From the NCBI RefSeq assembly GCF_030651995.1, contig NZ_JAUSBN010000073.1, positions 1 through 64,000 of the forward strand: a stretch of DNA of 64,000 bases. The letters run 5' to 3'. Positions 43,021-51,464 of the stretch are shown piece after piece (positions within the stretch are counted from its first letter, which is position 1; each line of letters opens with the position of its first letter). The translations under genes and the position numbers were made by a program. This DNA is from Reyranella sp. Its GTDB lineage: Bacteria > Pseudomonadota > Alphaproteobacteria > Reyranellales > Reyranellaceae. Under the pieces are notes generated by a model that saw nothing but the letters and a program-made list of their open reading frames with translations, had not been told where the DNA came from and ran no database searches.

Positions 43021-44304
43021 CTATGCCTGCAGCGACGCGGGCAATCCCTCGAAGGCGAACGGATTGAGGAACTGCCGCCGCCAGAAATAGCGGCGGTCGG
43101 TGGCCGACAGGCACGCCTCGGTGCACACCGCGTCCCATCGCTTCGTGATGACGTCGATCTGGTGCTTCACGATGCGGCGCGCCATGGCGGGCTTGAGCAG
43201 GAACGTGGGAGCGGCCCGCAGGCACAGGGAAAGCTGGCTCTGGCGCTCGTTGCCCAGGATCAGCATCGCCTGGCTCGCCTCCGTCCCGGAGCGCGGCTGC
43301 GGGCAGATGTCGTAGGCGGGCGTCAGGGCGAGTTCGCTGCCGTCCCAGAAGGCCGCGTGATTGCGCGCGTGATCGTCGCTGTTGCCGCACAGGATGTTGA
43401 ACACCAGGCGGGAGAACAATTCGCGGAGCGTTTCCCGGGGCGCCGCGAAACGGTGACGCCCGATCGTGGCCAGGTCCTCGTAACTGGCGTAGCGCGCCAT
43501 CATCTCGTCCAGGGCGAACAGCGTGAGCGCCGACACCATGGCGCGCCGGGTCCAGCCGGACGCCTGCCGCTGGCGATCGAAACGTTCGATCAGCAGCACG
43601 TCCTTGCCGGCGGCGCGCTTGAGGGCAACCGGCGCAACGTCGAGGCCGGCCTCGGCCGCCAGGCGCATCGCCACATACTCGGCCTTGACCACGCTGTAGA
43701 CGTCGCCCTGCGCGGAAAATTTCGCGATGTACTTGCGGTCGCCGTCGACGATCAGCGCCTTCGGCCGGGCGCCGCCGATCGAGCTGCCGTGGAACAGCGC
43801 CTGGTCGAGATCGGGATTGAGCGGCACGCCGCGCTCGACCTTGTCCGCCGCCGTCAACAGCGCCTTCATCGTGGCGCCCGGGGCTTCGCGTGCGACGTAC
43901 TCCGTGGCCGAGCGCTGGAAGTCGAGGGCGCCGATCCGATCGGAGCCCGACTCCAGCAGATAGGTCAGCTCGTCGAGCCGGGTCGTGTCGATATCCTGCC
44001 CGCGGGCGCCCAGCTTGCGGTTGACGATGACACGGCGACCCCAGGCGTCGGGTGCCGCATCGCGCAGACAGCTCGGCATCGACAGATTGTCGAGCAGCGG
44101 CAGGCTTCCTCGTCGCAGCGGTAGCTCAGGATCGTAGATCGCGATGGCGTCGTCGCGCGCGAGATAGCTGCGGCCATACAGGAAGTGGAGCCTGTTGCCC
44201 TCGGCCGAGAGGCGGCCGGCGACGACCGGCTCGGTCGCGCCCGGAAGCCAGATCCAGACATAGGCCTCCCGATCGTTCTTCCCGGGGGCCTCGCTAGAAG
44301 TCAT
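43021..44304 (-). CDS. hipA: HipA-type serine/threonine kinase toxin
   Basis: A 427-residue HipA-family kinase. An N-terminal subdomain (YVWIWLPGATEPVVAGRL) precedes the kinase core. The glycine-rich loop is GSSIGGARPKALI (about residues 200-212), the lysine is in KYIAKFSAQGD, and the catalytic and metal loop is FNILCGNSDDHARNHAAFWD followed by PAYDICP. E. coli HipA phosphorylates glutamyl-tRNA synthetase and induces persistence; the substrate here is unknown. All key residues appear present. ATG at 44304 lies inside the end of the antitoxin gene (11-bp overlap), giving coupled translation. Confidence 0.9.
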   Translation of the reverse strand: MTSSEAPGKNDREAYVWIWLPGATEPVVAGRLSAEGNRLHFLYGRSYLARDDAIAIYDPELPLRRGSLPLLDNLSMPSCLRDAAPDAWGRRVIVNRKLGARGQDIDTTRLDELTYLLESGSDRIGALDFQRSATEYVAREAPGATMKALLTAADKVERGVPLNPDLDQALFHGSSIGGARPKALIVDGDRKYIAKFSAQGDVYSVVKAEYVAMRLAAEAGLDVAPVALKRAAGKDVLLIERFDRQRQASGWTRRAMVSALTLFALDEMMARYASYEDLATIGRHRFAAPRETLRELFSRLVFNILCGNSDDHARNHAAFWDGSELALTPAYDICPQPRSGTEASQAMLILGNERQSQLSLCLRAAPTFLLKPAMARRIVKHQIDVITKRWDAVCTEACLSATDRRYFWRRQFLNPFAFEGLPASLQA

Positions 44305-44632
44305 CCTCCGCCTCCTTTCGCGAGGGACGGATGGACTTGGGGAGCAGTTCGAGCATGGCGGCGTTGGTGCCGAGTGCCTGACCCAGGGCGCCGGGACCGG
44401 CATCGAACAGGTGGACGCCGACGATGGCGGCCGTCTCGAACACCGCCCCGATCGTGCAGCCCGGATCGCCGCGCTCGATGCGCTGGATGAGCCCGCGCGA
44501 CACTCCGGCCCGCGTTGCCAGCTCCGCGACTGTGAGCCCGCGCTCTATCCGCGCCCGCCGGATCATCTGTCCCAGCAGCGTCAGCGCATCCCGGCTGTAG
44601 CGGGAATAGGGTCGGTCGGGCGGCTTGGGCAT
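44294..44632 (-). CDS. hipB: HipB-type XRE-family antitoxin
   Basis: A 112-residue protein. A Cro/CI-type helix-turn-helix lies at about residues 25-75 (IRRARIERGLTVAELATRAG, SRGLIQRIERGDPGCTIG). The acidic C-terminal tail SRKEAEDDF probably contacts HipA. It should neutralise the kinase and repress its own operon by binding the AT-rich dyads directly upstream. It overlaps hipA by 11 bp. Confidence 0.88.
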   Translation of the reverse strand: MPKPPDRPYSRYSRDALTLLGQMIRRARIERGLTVAELATRAGVSRGLIQRIERGDPGCTIGAVFETAAIVGVHLFDAGPGALGQALGTNAAMLELLPKSIRPSRKEAEDDF

Positions 44633-44760
44633 TTTGATCCATTAAAAGAGCAAAGAAAGATCTAATGAGCTATTTATAGATCAGAATGCGACGGCGTCAA
44701 TAGATACGCGCTATTAATAAAGCATTAAGCTATCTTAAGAGCCATTAATGGAGCTAATGC
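44633..44760. promoter_or_regulatory. AT-rich hipBA control region with dyads
   Basis: A markedly AT-rich stretch in a GC-rich window. It contains CTATTTATAG (about 44675), CCATTAATGG (about 44743) and repeated ATTAA and AGCTA words (GCATTAAGC, GAGCCATTAATGGAGC). These are candidate HipB operators and the operon promoter. Exact -35 and -10 boxes are not assigned. Confidence 0.55.
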
Positions 44761-44763
44761 ATC

Positions 44764-45172
44764 TTGGCTTTGCCATCCTGCTCGCGTCGCTTGTGCTATA
44801 TTGGCCTCGCGCTTAGGCAGCTTGCGAGACGCTTCGTTGATCGATTCGTACACCGCCTGATTGAGTGGGTGGATCGCCCGTCGGTGCTCTTCCGGCTGGC
44901 CATCGCCTTCATTGCCGCGTGGGCGATCTTTCTCTCGCAGGTTTCCACTCTCGATCGCGTGCCGTCCGACTACATCGACAAAGGTGTGTATTGCCTCGAT
45001 GTCTTGGGCCACATTCTTGACCATGGCGGTGTTCCGAAGCCTGTTCCCCTGGCTGGTCGCCGCTCAGATCGCTGGCGTCGTGCTGATCGCGCTCCGCATC
45101 GCGCCGCTCGTATGGGGGCCTCTCGTAGTACTTCCACTGTTCTGGGGCACGCTGGTAGCGTCGTGCCCCTAG
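44764..45172 (+). pseudogene. Possible membrane protein with frame break (uncertain)
   Basis: Two adjacent frames look coding in turn. From about 44815 the first frame reads RFVDRFVHRLIEWVDRPSVL and FRLAIAFIAAWAIFLSQVST (a membrane helix). After about 45020 a +1 frame reads MAVFRSLFPWLVAAQIAGVV and LIALRIAPLVWGPLVVLPLF up to TAG at 45170-45172. This could be one gene with a frameshift or a real 49-residue membrane peptide at 45023-45172 next to noncoding DNA. A minus-strand frame over 44725-45024 is also open. No family is recognised. Confidence 0.35.
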
Positions 45173-45200
45173 GAGCGATTTTGCTCTGGAAAGGTGAGTC

Positions 45201-45677
45201 GTGAACGACAGACGATCACTTGGCGACGAGATGTATGCCTTCGTGCGCTATGTTGCGATTGCGAGCGCCTTGTATGTGGTGCAAGCGACACTTGTGGTGA
45301 TGCCGTTGAGCGGCATTGGTTCGCCTGGGCTGGGGAGTGTGATCACCTTCCTGATTCTCACCGCCATGGCGACAATCGTTCTTGCCACCATTTCTAGCAT
45401 CATTCCTTTCGCGGTCATGGCGGTGATAGCCAACCGGCTCGGGATCAAGACGGTTGTGTATTACGTCTTGGCGGGGTGCCTTATGGCCGCCTTGACAGCC
45501 CTAGAAGTTTCTTTGTCGTTCTCTCGGGGCGTCTCTTTCGACAACTTGCTTCCTCGTTGGGAAAGATTCTACGCAGAATTTGGATCCCTTCTCTTGCCTG
45601 TTGTCGCGGCCACACTCGCTTATTGGCAGTTTGACGTTCGTAAATCGGTCAGTCTTCAATCAAGCGAGACCGTCTGA
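45201..45677 (+). CDS. Hypothetical integral membrane protein, lower GC
   Basis: A 158-residue protein with four hydrophobic segments (about residues 14-35, 43-75, 80-102 and 125-143). No family is recognised. GTG at 45201 has AAAGGTGA upstream. Base composition is visibly lower in GC and richer in A/T-ending codons than the neighbouring metabolic genes, as in the hipBA control region next door, suggesting a shared acquired segment. Confidence 0.6.
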   Translation: MNDRRSLGDEMYAFVRYVAIASALYVVQATLVVMPLSGIGSPGLGSVITFLILTAMATIVLATISSIIPFAVMAVIANRLGIKTVVYYVLAGCLMAALTALEVSLSFSRGVSFDNLLPRWERFYAEFGSLLLPVVAATLAYWQFDVRKSVSLQSSETV

Positions 45678-45781
45678 TAGAGAAGCTGGTTGCCGGAAGC
45701 AGTTCTGTCCGGAATCTCGCCCTGTTCACTCAATCCCGCTAAATACGACGCCTCGTCATTGCGTCGGGAAAGGGTGCCTCA

Positions 45782-46747
45782 ATGAAAAACACTCCGCGTA
45801 TCATCATCAACTCTGACGTCCTCGCCCCCGCGGCGATCGCGTTGCTTGAGGCACGGGGGGCGGAGGTGCGGATGTTGCCGACGCGGGCCACCGAGGCCGA
45901 GATGATCGCGGCGGTGTCGGAGGCGCCGACCCATGCGATCCTTGTGCGCACCACGAAGATCACGCCCGCCGTCTATGACGCCGCGCCCGACCTGCGCGTC
46001 GTGTCCAAGCACGGCGTCGGCTATGACAATATCGATGTCGCGGCCGCGAGCGCGCGGGGCATCGCGGTGCTGCGTACGCACGGCGCCAATGCCCGCTCGG
46101 TCGCCGAGCTGGCGCTGGGCATGATGCTCTCGGTGCTGCGCTACATGGTGCCGTTCGACACGGCGCTGCGCCAGGGCACCTGGCCGCAATCGGCCTTCAT
46201 GGGCCGCGAGCTGTCGGGCTCGAAGCTGGGCATCGTCGGCTGCGGCGCCGTCGGCTCCTCGCTGGTCGCGCTCTGCCGGCCGTTCGATCTCGATATCCGG
46301 ATCTACGATCCCTATCTCGCGCGCGAGGCGATCCCGGAGGGCGTCGGCCGCGTCGATGTCCTCGACGAGCTGCTGGCGTGGGCGGACATCGTCACGCTGC
46401 ATTGCCCGCTGACCGAGGAGACCGACCGCATGATCGACGCGGCGGCGCTGGCCCGCATGCGCAAGGGCACGTTCCTGGTGAATGCCGGCCGCGGCCCGCT
46501 GGTCGATGACGTGGCCCTCGTCGCCGCGCTGGAGGGCGGCCATCTCGCCGGCGCCGCGCTCGACACCTTCGTCGTCGAGCCGCCCGATCCTAACCATCCG
46601 CTGTGGAAGCAGAAGAACGTAGTCTTCACGCCGCATATCGGCGGCTCGACGCGGCAGTCGCTGGAGCGGGTCGCCGTGCAGGCGGTCGAGAACATCTTCT
46701 ACGTGCTCGACGGCATGCCACCGCCGGCGAAGTGCGTGGTGGGGTGA
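45782..46747 (+). CDS. D-isomer-specific 2-hydroxyacid dehydrogenase
   Basis: A 321-residue NAD(P)-dependent dehydrogenase of the phosphoglycerate/glyoxylate reductase group. The Rossmann loop is KLGIVGCGAVGSS (about residues 150-162). Substrate-binding blocks are SKHGVGYDNIDVAAA and LHCPLTEETDRMI. The catalytic set is Arg in NAGRGPLVDD, Glu in VVEPPDPNHPLW and His in FTPHIGGST. It reduces a 2-keto acid or oxidises a D-2-hydroxyacid in the cytoplasm; phosphoglycerate is possible but the ACT domain of SerA is absent. GGGTG-type purines precede ATG 45782. Confidence 0.9.
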   Translation: MKNTPRIIINSDVLAPAAIALLEARGAEVRMLPTRATEAEMIAAVSEAPTHAILVRTTKITPAVYDAAPDLRVVSKHGVGYDNIDVAAASARGIAVLRTHGANARSVAELALGMMLSVLRYMVPFDTALRQGTWPQSAFMGRELSGSKLGIVGCGAVGSSLVALCRPFDLDIRIYDPYLAREAIPEGVGRVDVLDELLAWADIVTLHCPLTEETDRMIDAAALARMRKGTFLVNAGRGPLVDDVALVAALEGGHLAGAALDTFVVEPPDPNHPLWKQKNVVFTPHIGGSTRQSLERVAVQAVENIFYVLDGMPPPAKCVVG

Positions 46748-46761
46748 GGCGCCTATCTTAT

Positions 46762-46878
46762 CCGTCGTCTCGACCGTAGCGCGAAGCGCGGAGTGGAGAG
46801 ACCTTTTTTCCACCCAATGCCGTCAAATGGAGGAGAGAAGGTCCCTCCACTCCGCTTCGCTCCGGTCGGGACGACGAG
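46762..46878. repeat. Inverted repeat between dehydrogenase and paoC-like genes
   Basis: CCGTCGTCTCGACCG at the left and CGGTCGGGACGACG at the right are inverted, with inner pairs CGAAGCGCGGAGTGGAG / CTCCACTCCGCTTCG. It can fold as a long bidirectional hairpin between the two convergent genes. Confidence 0.75.
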
Positions 46879-46881
46879 GGC

Positions 46882-49086
46882 TCACCCCACGTCAGGCATC
46901 TTCTCCAGCAGCTTGTCGAGCGTGATCGGGTAGTCGCGGACGCGGACGCCGGTGGCGTTGTAGATCGCGTTGGCGACGGCGGCGGCGACGCCACAGATGC
47001 CGAGTTCGCCGACGCCCTTGGCCTTCATGGGCGAGGAGAGGGGATCGGTCTCGTCGAGGAAGATCACCTCCTGGTGCGGGATGTCGGCATGGACCGGGAC
47101 TTCGTAGCCCGCGAGGTCGTGGTTGACGAAGAAGCCGTGGCGTGTGTCGACCGCCAGCTCCTCCATCAGCGCCGCGCCCGCGCCCATCGTCATGGCGCCG
47201 ATCACCTGGCTGCGCGCCGACTTCGGGTTGAGGATGCGGCCCGAGGCACAGACCGCCAGCATGCGCCGGATCCGCACCTCGGCCGTGGCGGCGTCGACAC
47301 CGACCTCGATGAAATGCGCGCCGAAGGTCGAGAGCTGATGCTTCTTGTCGAGCTCGCCGAACTCGATCGCATCCTCGGCCACCAGCTCGGTGCCCTTGGC
47401 CGCCTCGGCCAGCGCGATGCTGCGCTGGCCCGAGCGGACCTGGCCGTCGGCGAACTGCGCGTCGGCGGCATTGAGGCCGAGCTTGGCCGTCACCGCCTCG
47501 CGGAGCTTCACGCAGGCCGCATAGACGCCGGCGGTCGCGGAGTTGGCACCGAACTGGCCGCCCGACCCGGCTGACACCGGGAAGGCCGAATCGCCCAGCT
47601 TCACCACCACCTTGTCCAGCGGCACGCCCATCATCTCGGCGGCGGTCTGCGCGATGATCGTGTAGCTGCCGGTGCCGATGTCGGTCATGTCGGTCTCGAC
47701 CGTGACTGTGCCCTTGGCGTCGAGCCGCACCCGCGCGCCCGACTTGATCACGGGCGAGCCGCGATAGGCGGCGGCCATGCCCAGTCCCACCAGCCAGCGC
47801 CCGTCGCGCATCTGTTTGGGCTCGGCCTTGCGGGCGGACCAGCCGAAGCGCTCGGCGCCGGTGCGCAGGCATTCGGTGAGCTGGCGCTGCGAGAAGCTGC
47901 GCTCCGGCTTCTCGGGATCGACCTGGGTGTCGTTGCGGATGCGGAACGCGACGGGGTCGAGGCCGAGCTTCTCGGCCATTTCGTCCATGGCGATCTCGAG
48001 CGCCATCATGCCGGACGCCTCGCCGGGCGCGCGCATGGAGTTGCCTTCCGGCAGGTCGAGCACGGCCAGCCGCTGCCGCGTCAGCCGGTTGGCGCCGGCG
48101 TAGAGCAGCCGCGTTTGCAGGATCGCGGTCTCGGGCTTGCCGTCCGGCAGGTCGCCCGACCAGCTGTCATGGCCGATCGCCGTGATCGTGCCGTCCTTCG
48201 TGGTGCCGATGCGCAGGCGCTGGATGGTCGCCGGACGGTGCGTCGTGTTGTTGAACATCAGCGGCCGCTGCAGCGCCACCTTGACCGGGCGCTTCGCCGC
48301 GCGCGCGCCCAGCGCCGCCAGCACCACGTCGGCGCGAATCCACAGCTTGCCGCCGAAGCCGCCGCCGATATAGGGCGACATCAGGTGGATCTTGTCCTCG
48401 GGCATGCCCAGCGTCTTGGCCATGTCGCCGACGCTCCAGGCGATCATCTGGTTCGAGGTCCAGAGCGAGAGTTTGTCGCCTTCCCAGGCGGCGATGGTGG
48501 CGTGCGGTTCCATCATCGCGTGCGACTGGTCGGGCGTGGTGTAGGTGGCGTCGAGCTTGACCGGCGCGGCGGCGAAGGCGGCGTCGAAATCGCCGACCCG
48601 GCTGTCGGCCGGTTCGTCGTCCTTGCCCGAGGGCTTGGCGGAGTCGCGGGACGCGGCGAGGTCGTAGGCGCCCTTGGCCGGCGCATACGCGACCTTGATC
48701 ATTTCGGCCGCATCGCGTGCCTGCTCCAAGGTCTCGGCGACCACCAGCGCGACGGCCTGGTGATAATGCTCGATCCCGGGCCCGCCCAGCAGCATGGCGG
48801 TGTTGTACTCGCCCTTGCCGAGCTTGCCCGCATTCTCGGCCGTGACGACGGTCAGCACGCCGGGCGCGGCCTTCGCGGTGGCGATATCCATGGAGGCGAT
48901 GCGGCCCTTGGCGATAGCCGATCCCATCACATGGCCATAGGCCGCGTTGGGCGCGACGTCGTGGCGTTCATAGGCATAGGGCGCGGTGCCCGTGGTCTTC
49001 AGCGGTCCGTCGATGCGGTCGAGCGGCTGGCCAACGATCTTCAGCTGGTCGATCGGATTGGTGGTGGCGGGCGTGTCGAATTTCAT
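46882..49086 (-). CDS. paoC: Molybdenum hydroxylase large subunit (PaoC/YagR-like, Moco-binding)
   Basis: A 734-residue xanthine-oxidase-family molybdopterin-binding subunit. YIGGGFGGKLWIRAD, RAPGEASGMMALEIAMDEM and GSGGQFGANSATAGVY are the pterin and dioxothiomolybdenum contacts. The catalytic Glu lies in KAKGVGELG near the C-terminus. In E. coli PaoABC the complex oxidises aromatic aldehydes in the periplasm. Here it follows paoB by 3 bp and the Fe-S subunit before that, the same order as E. coli. It is intact, but its FAD partner has an amber codon, so the assembled complex may be impaired. Confidence 0.88.
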   Translation of the reverse strand: MKFDTPATTNPIDQLKIVGQPLDRIDGPLKTTGTAPYAYERHDVAPNAAYGHVMGSAIAKGRIASMDIATAKAAPGVLTVVTAENAGKLGKGEYNTAMLLGGPGIEHYHQAVALVVAETLEQARDAAEMIKVAYAPAKGAYDLAASRDSAKPSGKDDEPADSRVGDFDAAFAAAPVKLDATYTTPDQSHAMMEPHATIAAWEGDKLSLWTSNQMIAWSVGDMAKTLGMPEDKIHLMSPYIGGGFGGKLWIRADVVLAALGARAAKRPVKVALQRPLMFNNTTHRPATIQRLRIGTTKDGTITAIGHDSWSGDLPDGKPETAILQTRLLYAGANRLTRQRLAVLDLPEGNSMRAPGEASGMMALEIAMDEMAEKLGLDPVAFRIRNDTQVDPEKPERSFSQRQLTECLRTGAERFGWSARKAEPKQMRDGRWLVGLGMAAAYRGSPVIKSGARVRLDAKGTVTVETDMTDIGTGSYTIIAQTAAEMMGVPLDKVVVKLGDSAFPVSAGSGGQFGANSATAGVYAACVKLREAVTAKLGLNAADAQFADGQVRSGQRSIALAEAAKGTELVAEDAIEFGELDKKHQLSTFGAHFIEVGVDAATAEVRIRRMLAVCASGRILNPKSARSQVIGAMTMGAGAALMEELAVDTRHGFFVNHDLAGYEVPVHADIPHQEVIFLDETDPLSSPMKAKGVGELGICGVAAAVANAIYNATGVRVRDYPITLDKLLEKMPDVG

Positions 49087-49089
49087 GGC

Positions 49090-50040
49090 TCAGCCCCTCG
49101 GCTCGGCCAGCACGGCGGCGAGCGCACGCTCGGCCAGTGGCACTTTGAACTTGTTCTCTTCGGTGGGTTTGGCGCCGGCGAGCAACTTCGCCATCACAGC
49201 CTTGGCGCCGCGCGAAAACTCCGCTTCGGCGTCCTCGCGGCGCCACGGCTTGGGCGCGACGCCGCCCAGCGCGACGCGGCCGCTGCCGTCCGGCTGGATG
49301 ATGGCGGCGACCGAGACGAGGGCGAAGGCGTAGGAGGCGCGGTCGCGCACCTTGCGATAGTGCTGCATGCCGCCGGCAGGTTTCGGCAGCGTCACCGACG
49401 CGATCAGCTCGCCGGGCTCCAGCACCGTCTCGATTTCGGGCGTGTCGCCGGGCAGGCGATGGAAGTCAGCGATCGGGATCGTGCGGGTGGCGCCCTGCGG
49501 CTTCACGGCTTCCACCGTGGCGTCGAGGACGCGCATCGCCACCGCCATGTCGGACGGATGCGTGGCGATGCAGGCGTCGCTGCCACCCACCACGGCGAGC
49601 TGGCGGCTGTAGCCGCCCAGCGCCGAGCAACCGCTGCCGGGGCGGCGTTTGTTGCAGGCCATGTTGGTGTCGTAGAAATAGGGGCAACGCGTGCGCTACA
49701 GGAGATTGCCCGCGGTCGTCGCGCGGTTGCGCAACTGGCCCGAGGCGCCCGACAGCAGCGCCCGCGACAGCACCGCATAGTCGCGCCGCACGCGCGCATC
49801 AGCCGCGAGATCGGTGTTGCGCACCAGGGCGCCGATGCGCAGGCCGCCCTCCGGCGTCGGCTCGATCTTGTCGAGGCCGAGGTCATTGACGTCGATCAGA
49901 TGCGCCGGCGTCTCGATCTGCAGTTTCATCAGGTCGAGCAGGTTGGTGCCGCCGGCGATGAACCTTGCGTCCGGCCGGCGCGCGGCGGCGCTGGCGGCCC
50001 CGGCCGGCGAGGCGGCGCGCTCGTAGGTGAACGGCTTCAT
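49090..50040 (-). pseudogene. paoB: FAD-binding subunit (PaoB/YagS-like) with in-frame amber codon
   Basis: A frame of 317 codons. The N-terminal FAD domain is normal (DARFIAGGTNLLDLMKLQIE, LRIGALVRNTDLAADARVRR, SGQLRNRATTAGNLL) but then meets TAG at 49696-49698. Directly after it the same frame continues RTRCPYFYDTNMACNKRRPG, the 4Fe-4S loop peculiar to PaoB, and the intact C-terminal FAD domain to 49090. Homologues have Gln at this position (GNLLQRTRC), so a CAG to TAG change is the simple reading. ATG at 49662 could restart the second part but has no ribosome-binding site. It overlaps paoA in an ATGA junction. Confidence 0.8.
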
Positions 50041-50693
50041 GCCTTCCTCCCGGCGACTTCGCCGATGGCCTCGACGATGTTGGAATAGGCGCCGCAGCGG
50101 CAGATGTTGCCGCTCATGCGCTCGCGCAGTTCGGCGTCGTCGAGCGCTGGCTTGGCGTTGAGGTCGGCGGTGACGTGACTCGGGATGCCGGCCTCGATCT
50201 CCTCCAGCACCGCGACCGCCGAACAGATCTGGCCCGGCGTGCAGTAGCCGCACTGATAGCCGTCATGCTTCACGAAGGCGGCCTGCATCGGGTGCAGCTT
50301 GTCGGGCGTGCCCAGCCCCTCGATGGTGGTGATCCTGCCGCCCTGATGCATGACCGCCAGCGTGAGGCAGGAATTGATGCGCCTGCCGTCGAGGATCACC
50401 GTGCAGGCGCCGCACTGGCCGTGATCGCAACCCTTCTTGGTGCCGCCGAGATGCAGCCCCTCGCGCAGCGCGTCGAGCAGAGTGGTGCGTGGATCGAGCT
50501 CGAGGTCGCGCGGCTTGCCGTTCACGGTGAAGGAAACTTTCAGCGTCGGCGCGGCGCCGCTCCCAGGTGCCGGCGGAGAGGCCGGTGACGCCTGCGCCCC
50601 GGCCCGGGACGCTATGGTGCCGACGGTTGCCGTGGCGACAGTGGCCGCCATCAGGGTGCGTCTTTTCACATCATTTTCGCGGGGAGTGGCCAT
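50037..50693 (-). CDS. paoA: Molybdenum hydroxylase 2Fe-2S subunit (PaoA/YagT-like), Tat exported
   Basis: A 218-residue protein. A twin-arginine signal (VKRRTLMAATVATATVGTIA) directs the folded heterotrimer to the periplasm. The ferredoxin-type cluster uses KGCDHGQCGACTV, and the second cluster uses YQCGYCTPGQ and NICRCGAYSN. It relays electrons from the molybdenum site to FAD. ATG at 50693 has AGGAG upstream and opens the signal peptide. It is the first gene of the paoABC-type operon. A cytochrome or other acceptor gene is not adjacent. Confidence 0.88.
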   Translation of the reverse strand: MATPRENDVKRRTLMAATVATATVGTIASRAGAQASPASPPAPGSGAAPTLKVSFTVNGKPRDLELDPRTTLLDALREGLHLGGTKKGCDHGQCGACTVILDGRRINSCLTLAVMHQGGRITTIEGLGTPDKLHPMQAAFVKHDGYQCGYCTPGQICSAVAVLEEIEAGIPSHVTADLNAKPALDDAELRERMSGNICRCGAYSNIVEAIGEVAGRKA

Positions 50694-50992
50694 GGGGGGC
50701 TCCTGCTGGCGGCTGCGGTGCGGGTTCAGGCCGCTCAACGTCGCGTCCGGCGTCCTCGTTGCGCCGAGACCCGTGCCGCTTTTGCCGCGCGCGGCCTCGG
50801 CAAGGCCGAATGGTTCGTGCGCCGTGGAGCCTGCGACTTCACGCAAATTGCAGCCGTCGACCAGTGGGATGATCGACGGCCGGCCGGACCGGGGAAACGG
50901 GATCCGGCCCCTTCACATCCAGTCAGTGGTGGAAGCTGGAAGTGAAGAGCTTTCTCGCAAGAACAGATGGCGCCCGCTATCGGCTGAGCGCG
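50694..50992. other. Intergenic, no gene seen
   Basis: About 300 bp upstream of the paoA-like gene. Neither strand shows a convincing frame, repeat or hairpin. It should hold the operon promoter, but no box can be assigned. Confidence 0.4.
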
Positions 50993-51232
50993 CTACGTCG
51001 ACCCCTGGCGCCTGGAGCGGCGCGTGGTGGGAGGCGGTTCTTCACTGGCAGGCCGGGGTTTAAGGAAGCCCCGCACAGTCCACACAAGGGCAGCCCCTCC
51101 CAGCGCGACGACGATCAAGTCCGATGGCCCGTCGCAATCGCCGATGATGCATACGTAGCGCTTTGACCAGTATGCAATCCAAAGCACCGCCCCCGCGAAC
51201 CACAGGCGGAAAATCCCACTTCCCCAATTCAT
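50993..51232 (-). CDS. Small two-helix membrane protein, hypothetical
   Basis: A 79-residue protein. FRLWFAGAVLWIAYW (about residues 8-22) and LIVVALGGAALVWTVRGFL (about 39-57) are hydrophobic segments separated by a Cys-containing loop (VCIIGDCDG), followed by a basic Pro/Arg-rich tail. Small proteins of this MNW...FRLW shape are common in alphaproteobacteria and have no known function. GGGTAATGGGC precedes the ATG. Confidence 0.6.
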   Translation of the reverse strand: MNWGSGIFRLWFAGAVLWIAYWSKRYVCIIGDCDGPSDLIVVALGGAALVWTVRGFLKPRPASEEPPPTTRRSRRQGST

Positions 51233-51323
51233 TGCCCATTACCCACTACCCAATCCCAAGCAGCACTCCCCAGTGCTTGCACTGGAATAGCAAAGGCAAC
51301 CGTAAGAGGGCAATGCGGAAGGT

Positions 51324-51345
51324 ATAATACTACTATGAGTATTAT
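51324..51345. promoter_or_regulatory. AT-rich perfect inverted repeat
   Basis: ATAATACT, spacer ACTATG, AGTATTAT: 8-bp perfect arms in an AT-rich patch of GC-rich DNA, with TATAAT inside. It lies downstream of the FMN-reductase-like gene and upstream of no clear gene on the plus strand. An operator or the start of a lost gene is possible. Confidence 0.45.
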
Positions 51346-51464
51346 CGATAAGGTTCAGTTGCCTGTACTGAAGGCCTGTTCCGTGGGGAGCCGGTACGGA
51401 CGGTTCATCCTATCGAAAAAATGTGAAAAGGCCGACAGTCCAGACGATGCCGTGCGCGATTGCA

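Noticed and set aside
42854..43090. 78-codon plus-strand frame between the sulfotransferase-like gene and hipA
   Set aside because: Its last third is antisense to the hipA 3' end and it has no recognisable domain or ribosome-binding site.
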